A stretch of DNA of 64,000 bases from the NCBI GenBank assembly GCA_964507325.1, contig CAZDQL010000005.1:55013-119012 (forward strand), read 5' to 3'. This document shows, piece after piece, positions 54,402 to 63,487 of the stretch. The first letter of the stretch is position 1. Each line of letters starts with the position of its first letter. Origin of the DNA: CAZDQL01 sp964507325 (GTDB lineage: Bacteria; Planctomycetota; UBA1135; GCA-002686595). A model generated the notes under the pieces. The model had not been told where the DNA came from. It saw only the letters and a list, made by a program, of their open reading frames with translations, and searched no databases. A program made the translations under genes and the position numbers.

Positions 54402-55472
54402 ATGAGCTCGGCCAGACCCCGACGACGCAAGCAGGCCATGGCGCGCGCGCGCGCGGCTCGACGGGCGGCGCGCCACTGGGCGGAGCTCCCCGACGAGGAG
54501 TTGCTCGACTGGCGCCTGTGCGATCTGGGTCTGGCGATCGAGGGGACCGCCATCGAAGCGCGCGTGGAGCGCTTGCACGAGGAGCTGGAGCTCAAGGGTC
54601 TGCGCTTCCGCCCCTACGCCTGGCTCTCCACCGACTGGTTCACCCCCGACCAGGCCACCGGCTTCGCGGTGCCCTTCTTCCTGGCCCACCCGCGCCTGGC
54701 GCGGCTGGAACGCAACCAGATGCTCGAGGTGGAGGGCGGGACCAACGAGTGGTGCCTGAAGATCATGCGCCACGAGACGGGGCACGCCATCGACAACGCC
54801 TACCGACTGCACCGCAAGAAGCGCTGGCGCGAGATCTTCGGGCGCTTCTCCGAGCCCTACCAGGACTCCTACACCCCGGATCCGCACAGCCGCGAGTACG
54901 TCCTGAACCTGGACTACTGGTACTCCCAGAGCCATCCAGCGGAGGACTACGCCGAGAGCTTCGCGGTCTGGCTCGACCCCGCCTCGCACTGGCGCCGTCG
55001 CTACGCGGAGTGGCCCGCACTCGCCAAGCTGGAGTTCATCGACGAGCTGATGAGCGCTGTCGCCGATCGACCGCGCGTGGCGGGCGGCCGCGGCCGCGTG
55101 GAGCCGGTCAAGGAGCTGCGCGTGAGCTTGCGCGAGTACTACCGCCGCAAGCGCGCGGTCTACGGCCTCGACACCACCACCCCCGACCTGGACAACCGCC
55201 TGAGGAGCCTCTTCTCCCCCGATGGGGGCTACGGCGGCGCAGCGGCCTTCCTGCGCAAGCACCGCCGGCGCCTGGTGGCCAGCGTCGCGCGCGCCACGGC
55301 CCAGCACCGTTACTTGATCGACCACGTACTGCGCGAGATGATCCTGCGCTGTCGGATCCTCCGCTTGCGCCTGACGGGCGCCGAGCGCCATGCCCTGCTG
55401 GAGGCGGGCGCACTCTTGACCTCCCTCACGATGCAGTTCCTCTACGGCGGCCATCCCCGCTATCACCGATGA
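54402..55472 (+). CDS. Putative zinc metallopeptidase (HExxH)
   Basis: A 356-residue soluble protein, basic at the N-terminus. The motif IMRHETGHAIDNAYRLHRKK gives HETGH (HExxH), and a downstream ESF in EDYAESFAVWLDPASHWRRR could supply the third ligand, as in gluzincins. The rest has conserved Trp/Tyr blocks (YAWLSTDWFTPDQATGF, YTPDPHSREYVLNLDYWYSQ). I match it to the putative zinc-binding metallopeptidase group of unknown substrate. Its stop overlaps the ATG of an ATP-grasp ligase gene (ATGA), so the two are made together. The TAGGCT box at 54378-54383 precedes it by 18 nt. Confidence 0.7.
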   Translation: MSSARPRRRKQAMARARAARRAARHWAELPDEELLDWRLCDLGLAIEGTAIEARVERLHEELELKGLRFRPYAWLSTDWFTPDQATGFAVPFFLAHPRLARLERNQMLEVEGGTNEWCLKIMRHETGHAIDNAYRLHRKKRWREIFGRFSEPYQDSYTPDPHSREYVLNLDYWYSQSHPAEDYAESFAVWLDPASHWRRRYAEWPALAKLEFIDELMSAVADRPRVAGGRGRVEPVKELRVSLREYYRRKRAVYGLDTTTPDLDNRLRSLFSPDGGYGGAAAFLRKHRRRLVASVARATAQHRYLIDHVLREMILRCRILRLRLTGAERHALLEAGALLTSLTMQFLYGGHPRYHR

Positions 55473-56497
55473 GACGCCTGCGCATCCTGGTGCTGATGCA
55501 CCAGGACCTGGTCCCTCCCGACTCCCTGGAGGGGCACAGCGAGGAGGAGATCGAGAGGTGGAGGATGGAGTACGACGTGCTCGGCGCCCTGCGACAGCTC
55601 GGGCACGAGGTGCGGCCGTTGGGAGTCGCCGACGAGCTCTTGCCGATCCGCCAGGCGATCGCGGGCTTCCGCCCGCACATCTGCTTCAACCTCTTGATGC
55701 ACTTTCACGATGCGGGGGCCTACGACTCGGCGGTGGTGTCGTGGTTGGAGTTGATGCGCATGCCCTACACCGGCTGCAACCCACGCGGCCTGCTCCTGGC
55801 CGGCGACAAGGCCCTGGCCAAGAAGATCCTGAGCTACCACCGCATCCGCGTCCCCCGCTTCGCGACCTTCCCGCGCGGGCGCGAGGTGTCCAGGCTGCCG
55901 GCCAAGCTGCAGTTCCCCCTCTTCGTCAAGTCCACCAGCGAGGACGCCTCGACGGGCATCAGCCAGGCCTCGATCGTGCGCGACCTGGAGGCCCTGCGGG
56001 AACGGGTGGACTTCGTGCACCGTCGCGTGGGCACCGCCGCCATCGCCGAGGAGTACATCGAGGGTCGCGAGCTCTACGTCAGCGTGCTCGGCAACAAGCG
56101 CCTGGAGGTCTTCCCGGTGTGGGAGCTCTTCTTCGACAGCCTGCCGGATGGGGCGCCGGCGATCGCCACCTCGCGCGTCAAGTGGGACCTGGACTACCAG
56201 CGCAAGATCGGCCTGCGCGCCGGCCCCGCCGAGGACTTGGCCCCCGAGGTATCCGCTCGCATCCAGCGCCTGGTGCGGCGCATCTTCCGGGCCCTCGAGC
56301 TCTCCGGCTTCGCGCGCGTGGACTTCCGCATGGACGAGCAGGGCCAGGTCTGGGTCCTGGAGGCCAATCCCAACCCCGACCTGTGTCTGGGGGAGTACTT
56401 CGCCGAGTCGGCGGAGGTGAACGGATACGGCTACTGCGCGCTGGTACAGAGGATCCTCAACCTGGGCCTGCGCTACAAACCGGCCTGGATGGGTTGA
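55469..56497 (+). CDS. ATP-grasp ligase, D-Ala-D-Ala ligase-like
   Basis: A 342-residue protein. Signatures are CFNLLMHFHDAGAYDSAVVS, MPYTGCNPRGLLLAGDKALA, KKILSYHRIRVPRF (as in D-Ala-D-Ala ligase), FPLFVKSTSEDASTGIS, AEEYIEGRELYVSVLG and WVLEANPNPDLCLGEYFAES (Glu/Asn Mg site). It uses ATP to join a carboxylate with an amine. The substrate is unlikely to be D-alanine, because a dedicated ddl normally sits with mur genes and the neighbour is a metallopeptidase. Start ATG 55469 overlaps the upstream stop. A peptide ligase/peptidase pair is inferred. Confidence 0.8.
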   Translation: MRRLRILVLMHQDLVPPDSLEGHSEEEIERWRMEYDVLGALRQLGHEVRPLGVADELLPIRQAIAGFRPHICFNLLMHFHDAGAYDSAVVSWLELMRMPYTGCNPRGLLLAGDKALAKKILSYHRIRVPRFATFPRGREVSRLPAKLQFPLFVKSTSEDASTGISQASIVRDLEALRERVDFVHRRVGTAAIAEEYIEGRELYVSVLGNKRLEVFPVWELFFDSLPDGAPAIATSRVKWDLDYQRKIGLRAGPAEDLAPEVSARIQRLVRRIFRALELSGFARVDFRMDEQGQVWVLEANPNPDLCLGEYFAESAEVNGYGYCALVQRILNLGLRYKPAWMG

Positions 56498-56513
56498 AGG
56501 CACTGCGCTACCC

Positions 56514-57119
56514 ATGCACCCCCTGATCTACGCGGAATTCGAGCGCATCTGCGCCGAGCGCGGCGCATCCGGACGCGTGCTCGAGATCGGCAGCCTGCCG
56601 ACGGACGACAGCCTGTTGCGCCTGCGCGCGCTGGCCGGCGCCGACGAGAAGGTGGGCATCAACCTCGACGGTCCCCACGACTGCGGGGACTTCCGCATCC
56701 TGCGGGGCAACGCCAACGACATGGACTGCTTCGAGGACGCGTCCTTCGACGTGGTGCTGTGCAATGCCACCCTGGAGCACGACTCCCGCTTCTGGAGCAC
56801 GATCGAGGAGATCCGGCGCGTGACCCGCTCCGGAGGCCTGATCGCCATCGGGGTCCCGGGCTTCCTGCGCCACCGCCGCTGGTCGCGCTTCCAGCGCCGC
56901 CTGCGGCGTGCCCCCCTGATCGGCCGGCTGGCCAAGCGTCCGTGGCTCGGCGGTCTCTTCTCCGGGACCCTCACCTTCGAGGTGCACGCCGTTCCGAACG
57001 ACTACTACCGCTTCTCCGTCGCGGCGGTGGAGGAGATCCTCCTCGCGGGCTGCCGCGAGATCGAGGTGCGCACCCTACTCATGCCGCCGCGCATCGTGGG
57101 TTCGGGTATCAAGCAGTAG
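56514..57119 (+). CDS. SAM-dependent methyltransferase-like protein
   Basis: A 201-residue protein. Rossmann-like motif GRVLEIGSLPTDDSLLRLRA (motif I), DFRILRGNANDMDCFEDASF (motif II-III) and VLCNATLEHDSRFWSTIEEI (class I methyltransferase-type post-II), then GGLIAIGVPGFLRHRR. The SAM glycine loop is less canonical than usual (EIGSLP instead of D/E-x-GxGxG). It ends in a basic segment and a C-terminal domain (HAVPNDYYRFSVAAVEEIL). It follows the ATP-grasp gene by 16 nt and completes a likely three-gene operon closed by the terminator at 57165. Confidence 0.72.
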   Translation: MHPLIYAEFERICAERGASGRVLEIGSLPTDDSLLRLRALAGADEKVGINLDGPHDCGDFRILRGNANDMDCFEDASFDVVLCNATLEHDSRFWSTIEEIRRVTRSGGLIAIGVPGFLRHRRWSRFQRRLRRAPLIGRLAKRPWLGGLFSGTLTFEVHAVPNDYYRFSVAAVEEILLAGCREIEVRTLLMPPRIVGSGIKQ

Positions 57120-57164
57120 CGCGACTCGATCGGCGCGGCGTCGACACTGCGGAATACCCTCACG

Positions 57165-57190
57165 AAAACCCTCACTTGGGGAGGGGTTTT
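57165..57190 (+). terminator. Rho-independent terminator after the three-gene operon
   Basis: AAAACCCTC (57165-57173) pairs with GAGGGGTTTT (57181-57190) with one bulged G around a 7-nt loop. The 3' arm ends in four T. The rest of the 225-bp gap holds no gene. Confidence 0.65.
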
Positions 57191-57284
57191 GGCCTTACTC
57201 AATCCACACGCTAGATAGGACCGAAAAGGCCAGTAGGAAGAACTCCTGTCACTTCGAAGAGGTCCAATGCCTATAGCCATTGGG

Positions 57285-57290
57285 TAGTCT
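57285..57290 (+). promoter_or_regulatory. TAGTCT -10 box of the HEAT-repeat gene, within a repeated 12-mer context
   Basis: TAGTCT fits the TA(G/T)NCT pattern and lies 54 nt before the GTG at 57345. It directly follows TAGCCATTGGGT (57274-57285), a 12-nt word that recurs at 59483-59494 immediately before the next gene's start. Confidence 0.45.
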
Positions 57291-57344
57291 GGACTTCTCG
57301 TTCCCGATCCACCTCCACCCGACCCTCCCACACGAGGTGCAGCT

Positions 57345-59468
57345 GTGAAAAAGCGATCCATCCTGCAAGTAGCCCTGATCATCGGTGCGAGCGCGGCCTT
57401 GGCCGACTGGGCGGCAGCCCAGGGGTGCTGAGGCGGAGGAGCACCCGCCGGTGGCGGGTACGGTGGTCCTTCGGGTGGCGGCGGCGGCGGCGGAGGCGGC
57501 GGCAGCACCGGCGGTGGCGCGGGAGGCCCCGGTACGGGAGGTGGGCCCGCAGGTCCCGGTCCCGCCCAACCCCCGTCTTGGGGCACCCCCTCGAGCCCCG
57601 GCGGCCTCCTGGGCCCCGGACCCGGTGGGCTCGAGAACCCCTACACCGTCGACGACCACGAGGCGATCGACGACGCGGGAGCCTGGCAGCTCTGGTGGCA
57701 GTTCAACAAGGACCTCTACCTGCGTTACGGCCACCTGCAGAGGGCTGCGGGAGGAACCGGTAGCGACGACTTCTTCCTCGGCCGAGGCCAGACGTACCAG
57801 GTCCTCGGCGGTCGCGTCGACCGCGAGCTGGTCGACCAGAAGATCGCGCCCTTCATCCTGAGCTCGATCCAGGAGGGTGGCACCAACGAGTTCATGCGCA
57901 ACGCGCTGCTCGCGATCGCCAAGATCGGCGGGGAGAAGCACCGCAATCGCTTCGAGTTCATCCTCAACTGGTATCTCGTCAAGGACAACACCAACCCCGA
58001 GATGCTGCGCGTGGCCCCGGTGGCCCTGGGGGTGCTGCAGAGTCGCGCCAACTACAAGACCCTCTCCTCCCTGCTCCGCGACGACGAGCACGGACGGGAG
58101 ATCCACGGCGGTCCGATCGACGTCAACACGCGCGCCTTCGCCGCCTACGGCATGGCCCTGATCGGTGCCCAGAGCGGTGACCTCGAGTTGCGCACTGAGA
58201 TCGTCAAGGATCTGGTGAGCTTGCTCGAGGAGCCGAACAGCGACACGAACGAGCTCAGGGTGGCCGCCATGGTCTCCCTGGGCCTGGTCCCCCTCGAGGT
58301 GATCGAGGACGTGGTGGTCTGCTACTGCGGCAAGTGCAAGGTCGACGACCCCCACACCTCGCTGCAGGCACAGGTCACCTACCTGCTGCGCTACTTCACC
58401 GCCGACCGCGAGTTCGATCCGGTGCTGCGGGCCCACACCGCCACCACCCTGGGACGGCTGATCGAAGCGCGTCCCAAGGGCATGACCATGCGCCTGAAGG
58501 AGGTCGTGGCCGAGTTCCTGATCGAATCCCTGGCGAAGTACGCGCGTCAGCCCTCCGAGGTGAAGTGCAGCGCTGTGCTGGCCCTGGGTCTGATCGGTGA
58601 CGCCGACGAGGACGAGGTCGATCGCTGGATCCGCTGGGCCCTCAACCGCTCGGCGCGCAGCGGCGACCCGCTGGAGCGGCGCTTCGCGATGATCGCCCTG
58701 GCGCGCGTGGGCGCCCGCAAGGGGCAACTCACCGATGGCTTCGCCGCCACCTCCTCCGTGCGCAAGGACCTCCTGCACCACCTGGCGCGGGCCCGCAAGG
58801 ACCTGAAGCCCTGGGCCGGCCTGGCCCTCGGGGTGCTCGGTTGGCACCTCTACGACGAGGGGGGTCCGGTCGACCCCAACGTGGACCGCGCCCTGCAGCG
58901 CGCCATGCGCAAGGCACGGGGGGTGCAGGACCTGGGCGCCTACGCGGTGGCGGTCGGTCTGCGCGGCAACCGAGACGCCGGCGAGTACCTCCTGGACAGG
59001 ATGGACGGCATCAAGGACGAGGCCGCCCGCTCCTACGCCGCCCTGGCGGTGGGGATGAGCGGGGTGCGCGGCGCGATCGAGCCCCTGCAGGCGGTCCTCT
59101 CCCAGGCGGAGGAGGATCCCCTGATGGCCACCCGTGCCGGGATCGCCCTGGGCCTGCTCGGCGACTCGTCGATCGTGGGCAGCCTGATCACGATTCTGGA
59201 GGAGTCGGAGAGCGAGGCCCAGCGCATCGCGGCAGCGCGCACCCTCGGCTACCTCGGCGACCGCCGTGCGGTGGAGACCCTCTGCGGTCTGATCACCGAC
59301 GGGGAGGCCACCGAGGCGGTCCGGGAGGCGGCCATGGCGGCCCTCGGCTTCGTCTCCGACTCGGCGGCCACCACCTGGCGACAGCGTCTGGCGGGGGGTG
59401 TGAACTACCTGGCACGCACCCCCACCCTGACCGACGCCCGCAACCCCGGCGTACTGGACTTCCAGTAG
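57345..59468 (+). CDS. Exported HEAT-repeat protein with in-frame TGA at codon 29 (candidate selenoprotein)
   Basis: The frame from GTG 57345 to the TAG at 59466-59468 is open for 707 codons except for TGA at 57429-57431. Before it: KKRSILQVALIIGASAALAD, a signal peptide ending AAAQGC. After it: a Gly/Pro-rich linker (about residues 30-90), a Trp-rich block (GAWQLWWQFNKDLYLRYGH), then HEAT helices to the end (EVKCSAVLALGLIGDADEDE, ARSYAALAVGMSGVRGAIEP, QRIAAARTLGYLGDRRAVET). There is no other start codon until ATG 57894, which would remove the linker and the Trp-rich block. AGGTG precedes the GTG. Three readings are possible: selenocysteine insertion (Cys-Sec-Gly-Gly in the mature N-terminus), other readthrough, or a nonsense mutation/sequence error. 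See the SECIS-like hairpin at 57432-57459. Confidence 0.75.
57432..57459 (+). other. SECIS-like hairpin downstream of the in-frame TGA
   Basis: After the TGA come exactly 18 nt, then GGT, inside ACCCGCC-GGT-GGCGGGT (57443-57459), a perfect 7-bp stem with a GGU loop. In E. coli fdhF the apical GGUCU loop also begins after 18 nt. The region is GC-rich with many Gly codons, so chance formation is possible. Confidence 0.4.
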
Positions 59469-59494
59469 GAGCCGAAATGAGGTAGCCATTGGGT

Positions 59495-60613
59495 GTGGAC
59501 CCCATCGCCCACGCCCTCCTCGGCGCCGCCCTGGGCAAGACCCGCCTGGGGCGGCGCTCGCCGTTGGCGCCCTTCGCCCTCGTCGTGGGTGCCCTGGCCC
59601 CCGAGCTGGAGATCCTGGTGGGACTGGTCGGCGGACGGGACACGTGGCTCCGGGTCCACTCCGGGTTCACCCACTCCCCGGTGGGGCTCGTGCTCCTGGC
59701 GCTGGCCCTGGTGCCCTTCCTGCGCTGGCTGGAGCGCGAGCTCCACGGCCGGCACACCTTCTTCAGCCCCTCCGGGAGCCGGCGGACCTGTGCCCCCGCC
59801 GTGGTCGTGGGACTGGCGAGCCACGTCCCCCTCGATCTGCTCTCCGACCACGGGGCGCGCCCCTGGTTCCCCCTCTCCGACGCCTGGGTGCGCTGCGACC
59901 TGCTGCAGCCGACCGACCCGTGGCTCTGGCTCCTCTTCGGCGGGACCGCCGCCCTGGCGGGGAAGCGCACCCCGCTGGGCGGCGTCCTCCTGCTCCTGGC
60001 GGCACTCGGCGGCTTGATGGTGATCGCGGAGCACCCCAGCTCGCCCGGCTGGCTCCCCTGGACCTTCCTGGGCCTGGGTCTGGCCCTGGCCTGGGGACGC
60101 TGGAGGGTGGACCCCCGCTCGAGGGGGCGGGTCCTGAAGTCGGGCGCGCTCCTGCTCGCGGTCTACCTGGTTGGGGCGGGAGTCCTGCGCGGGCAGGCGT
60201 GGGACGCCGCCGAGCGCGCCTTGGCGCAGGCGGGGGTGGAGCAGCCGATCACCGCCCTGCACCCGGGCTTCGGGGATCCCACCCGCTGGACGGCGATCGC
60301 CCTGGGGCGAGAAGAAGCCTGGATCGTAGAGCTGGCGACCGGCGCCGGGCCGACCGTCGAGCGACGCGCGCGGCACCTGGAGAAGCCCCTGATCCAGCAC
60401 GCCCTGCGCCTGGAGGAGAGCCACCCCTGGAGGAGCTCGGCGCGTCACCCCATCGGACGGCTGACGCGACTCCCCGACGGCGCTGTGGAGGTCGAGCTGA
60501 TCGACCTCAGGGACCTGGGCCGCCCCTGGGCGGGCGCCCTGGTCTGGCGGCACCGCATCGGGGCGGTTCAGGCACGGGGGATCGAGGCGGCCTACGAGGC
60601 GAGCCGGCGCTGA
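59495..60613 (+). CDS. YdjM-type membrane metal-dependent hydrolase
   Basis: A 372-residue protein. It begins MDPIAHALLGAALGKTRLG and contains HSGFTHSPVGLVLLA and GLASHVPLDLLSDHGARPW, the conserved His/Asp motifs of the PF04307 (YdjM/YfhO-hydrolase) family, with several hydrophobic segments. In E. coli YdjM is an SOS-regulated inner-membrane protein. The C-terminal ~150 residues (after RVLKSGALLLAVYLVGAGVL) are a soluble extension of unknown role. The start is the GTG at 59495 (a TTG two codons upstream is less likely). TAGCCATTGGGT ends immediately before it. Confidence 0.75.
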   Translation: MDPIAHALLGAALGKTRLGRRSPLAPFALVVGALAPELEILVGLVGGRDTWLRVHSGFTHSPVGLVLLALALVPFLRWLERELHGRHTFFSPSGSRRTCAPAVVVGLASHVPLDLLSDHGARPWFPLSDAWVRCDLLQPTDPWLWLLFGGTAALAGKRTPLGGVLLLLAALGGLMVIAEHPSSPGWLPWTFLGLGLALAWGRWRVDPRSRGRVLKSGALLLAVYLVGAGVLRGQAWDAAERALAQAGVEQPITALHPGFGDPTRWTAIALGREEAWIVELATGAGPTVERRARHLEKPLIQHALRLEESHPWRSSARHPIGRLTRLPDGAVEVELIDLRDLGRPWAGALVWRHRIGAVQARGIEAAYEASRR

Positions 60614-60616
60614 GGC

Positions 60617-62401
60617 TCAGGTGAGCTCCAGCGAGCGCTCCGCCTGCAGGCGCCGAGCCAGCTCGAGGAAGGCCTCGAAGGGCACCACCTCCTGCTGCTC
60701 GACCCCCCGCCGGCGGATCGTCACGGTGCCCTCGTCCCGCTCGCGCTCACCGGCGATGAGGGTGAAGGGCACCTTGGCCTTCTCGGCCTCCTTGATCTTC
60801 TTGTTCATGTGGGCGCGCTGCAGCATGGCGTCCACCCGCAGCCCTGCGGCGGTCAGACGCTGCGCCAGACCGCGGCAGTACTCGGCGTGCTCCTCGCGGA
60901 TCGGTATCAGGGCCACCTGGGTCGGGGCCAGCCAGAAGGGGAAGCGCCCGCCGAAGTGCTCGATCAGGATTCCCACGAAGCGCTCCAGGGAGCCGAGGAT
61001 GGCGCGGTGCACCATGATCGGTCGCTCCAGGCTCCCGTCGGGGGCCGCGTACTGGAGGTCGAAGCGGTCGGGGAGGTTGAAGTCGCACTGGATGGTGGAG
61101 TTCTGCCACTCGCGGCCGAGGGCGTCGCGCATCTTGTAGTCGATCTTCGGGCCGTAGAAGGCGCCGCCCCCCTCGTCGAGCTCGAGCTCCAGATCGATCG
61201 AGGCGGCCGCGTCGCGCAGCGCCTGGGTGGCACGCTCCCAGCCGGCGTCATCGCCGATCGTCTTCTCCGCCGGCTTGGTGGCGAGGTAGGCGGTGACCTC
61301 GAAGCCGAAGGTGTCCATGATCTCGTGGGTCAGGCGACAGACGCCCGCGATCTCCTCCGAGAGCTGCTCGGCGGTGCAGAAGATGTGCGCGTCGTCCTGG
61401 GTGAAGCCGCGCACGCGCATCATCCCGTGCAGCACCCCCGAGCGCTCGTAGCGGTAGACGGTGCCCAGCTCCGCCCAGCGGATCGGGAACTCGCGGTAGG
61501 AGCGCGAGCGGTTCTGGTAGATCAGGACGTGCGCCGGGCAGTTCATCGGCTTGGCCCGGTAGGGCATGCCGTCCAGGTCCATCGGCGCGTACATCATCTC
61601 GTCGTAGTTCGCCAGGTGCCCCGAGACCGCGAAGAGCTCCTCGCGGGAGATGTGCGGGGTGTAGAGCGGCAGGTACCCGTCGCGGGTGTGCAGCTCCCAC
61701 CAGAAGTCCTCCAGGGCGCGGCGCACGATCCCCAGGTTGGCGTGCCAGAAGACGAAGCCCGCCCCCGCCTCGGCGTGGGTGCTGAAGAGGTCCAGGTCGA
61801 TCCCCAGCCTGCGGTGGTCGCGCAGCTTGACCTCCTCGCGCCAGGCCAGGTGCTCGTCGAGCTCCTCCTGGGTCCAGAAGGCGGTCCCGTAGACGCGCTG
61901 CATCATCGGGTTCTGCTCGTCCCCCCTCCAATACGCGCCCGCCACCGAGAGCAGCTTGAAGTGGAACTCATGGCCGAAATCGGGGAGGTGCGGACCCTCG
62001 CAGAGGTCCCCCCAGCGGGCGTCATCGGGCCCGTGGGAGTAGAAGGTGATCGCCACCCCTTCCGGGATCAGCTCCAGCGCCTCCAGCTTGTAGTCCTGCC
62101 CCTCGGCACCGAGTCGCTCGCGAGCGGCCTCGCGGGTGAGCTCCTCGCGCACGATCGGGCCCGCGCGCTTGGCGAGCTTGCGCATCTGCTTCTCGATGCG
62201 CTTCAAGTCCTTGGGCTGCAAGGGCTCGGGCAGGTCGAAGTCGTAGTAGAAGCCGTCCTCGATGCTGGGACCGAAACCGAACTTGACTCCGGGGTAGAGC
62301 TCGCCGACGGCGGAGGCCATCAGGTGCGCCACCGAGTGGCGCAGGGTCTCGAGCGGGTAGGGCTGCTCCGCGACCTGCGGAGCCTCGGCTACTTCGGACA
62401 T
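60617..62401 (-). CDS. thrS: Threonyl-tRNA synthetase (TGS-less form)
   Basis: A 594-residue class II aminoacyl-tRNA synthetase that charges tRNA-Thr. Motifs are LRHSVAHLMASAVGELYPGV (editing domain), GPHLPDFGHEFHFKLLS, MNCPAHVLIYQNRSRSYREF, RYERSGVLHGMMRVRGFTQD (motif 2), FYGPKIDYKMRDALGREWQ (Zn/core), MVHRAILGSLERFVGILIEH (motif 3) and anticodon domain PIREEHAEYCRGLAQRLTAA. The protein starts at ATG 62401 with SEVAEAPQVAEQPYPLETL, so the usual N-terminal TGS domain (~65 residues) is absent. A GGAG ribosome site precedes the ATG. It ends 3 bp from the YdjM-type gene. Confidence 0.97.
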   Translation of the reverse strand: MSEVAEAPQVAEQPYPLETLRHSVAHLMASAVGELYPGVKFGFGPSIEDGFYYDFDLPEPLQPKDLKRIEKQMRKLAKRAGPIVREELTREAARERLGAEGQDYKLEALELIPEGVAITFYSHGPDDARWGDLCEGPHLPDFGHEFHFKLLSVAGAYWRGDEQNPMMQRVYGTAFWTQEELDEHLAWREEVKLRDHRRLGIDLDLFSTHAEAGAGFVFWHANLGIVRRALEDFWWELHTRDGYLPLYTPHISREELFAVSGHLANYDEMMYAPMDLDGMPYRAKPMNCPAHVLIYQNRSRSYREFPIRWAELGTVYRYERSGVLHGMMRVRGFTQDDAHIFCTAEQLSEEIAGVCRLTHEIMDTFGFEVTAYLATKPAEKTIGDDAGWERATQALRDAAASIDLELELDEGGGAFYGPKIDYKMRDALGREWQNSTIQCDFNLPDRFDLQYAAPDGSLERPIMVHRAILGSLERFVGILIEHFGGRFPFWLAPTQVALIPIREEHAEYCRGLAQRLTAAGLRVDAMLQRAHMNKKIKEAEKAKVPFTLIAGERERDEGTVTIRRRGVEQQEVVPFEAFLELARRLQAERSLELT

Positions 62402-62500
62402 GGTGTCTTCTCCGGGAGAGTTCTGCCGCGCGCCCCTACCTGGGACGCCGCGGTCGCGCCGCTCCGGCTGCGGCACGAAGGGTGGGACGTTACCCGTGGA

Positions 62501-63487
62501 TCACCTCGATCGCCAGACCTCGACCTCCATCTCCAACCGAATCCCGGTCTTATGGGCCACCAGGTCCGCCACTTCCTCGATCAGGGCCAAAACGTCTGCG
62601 GCACTCGCTCCGCCGCGGTTGACGATGAAATTGGCGTGCAGTTCGCTGACCACCGCTCGACCGCGGCTGAGCCCCTTGCCGCCGCACTCCTCGATCAGAC
62701 GCCCGGCGGAGCGGCCGCCGGAGAGCTCCGGGTCGGGGTTCTTGAAGATGCAGCCGGCGGTGCACAGGCTCACCGGCTGCACCCGGTTCTTGGCCAGCAG
62801 GTGCTCGCGCATGCTCTCGACCACCTCCTGCTTGGGACGTGGCTCGAAGGCCAGCACCGCCCCCACCACGGCGCGTCCGCCGAGGCCCCCGTCCCGGTAG
62901 CCCGGGGAGCAGGTCCCCCGCTCCAGGTCGGCGAAGGAGCCGTCCGCCTCGAGCACCCGCACGCTCACCACCACGTCCCAGATCTCCCCCCAGCGCCCGC
63001 CGGCGTTCATCGCCAGTCCCCCCCCCAGGTGCCCCGGAACCCCCACCAGCCCCTCCAATCCCGAGTAACCCAGGTCCCGGGCGGCGCGCAGCACGGTGGG
63101 CAGGGTGCAGCCGGCCCAGACCACCAGGCGTGGGTCGGCGGCGGGATCGGCGGGCGCCACGCGGGCGGGTGGCGCCGCGCTGTCGAGGGGGCTCTGCCCC
63201 TCCTCGCCCGCCGCCGCCACGTCCAGCGGACGGAAGAGGAGCCGCATGCGCTCGGTGGCGATCACCACCCCGGGCAGGAGGCCGTCCTCGACGATCAGGT
63301 TCGCCCCGCCCCCCAGGAGCCGCGGTCGCCAGCCGCGCTCGACGGCGATCTTCCAAGCCTCTTGGAGCTCGCCGGGGTTGGCGGGTTCGAGGAGCCACTC
63401 CACCTCCCCGCCGACGCGCAGCGTCGTGCGGTCGGCGAGCTCAGCCCGGGGCAGGGCCACGCAGGGCCAGTCGCTCGCGGAGGTCAT
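62501..63487 (-). CDS. murB: UDP-N-acetylenolpyruvoylglucosamine reductase MurB
   Basis: A 328-residue FAD enzyme giving UDP-MurNAc in peptidoglycan synthesis. Signatures are NLIVEDGLLPGVVIATE, GLEGLVGVPGHLGGGLAMNA, ERGTCSPGYRD and SLCTAGCIFKNPDPELSGGR, with end HANFIVNRGGASAADVLALI. The catalytic residue usually serine (AGSxFKNP) is cysteine here (AGCIFKNP), as in a minority of MurB proteins. Start ATG 63487; the upstream murC stop lies inside it, with 47 bp overlap. Confidence 0.95.
   Translation of the reverse strand: MTSASDWPCVALPRAELADRTTLRVGGEVEWLLEPANPGELQEAWKIAVERGWRPRLLGGGANLIVEDGLLPGVVIATERMRLLFRPLDVAAAGEEGQSPLDSAAPPARVAPADPAADPRLVVWAGCTLPTVLRAARDLGYSGLEGLVGVPGHLGGGLAMNAGGRWGEIWDVVVSVRVLEADGSFADLERGTCSPGYRDGGLGGRAVVGAVLAFEPRPKQEVVESMREHLLAKNRVQPVSLCTAGCIFKNPDPELSGGRSAGRLIEECGGKGLSRGRAVVSELHANFIVNRGGASAADVLALIEEVADLVAHKTGIRLEMEVEVWRSR

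Noticed and set aside
57385..57861. Alternative plus-strand frame over the Gly-rich part of the HEAT gene
   Set aside because: It gives Ala/Arg/Pro-rich low complexity; the frame used for the HEAT gene gives the signal peptide and the Trp-rich block.
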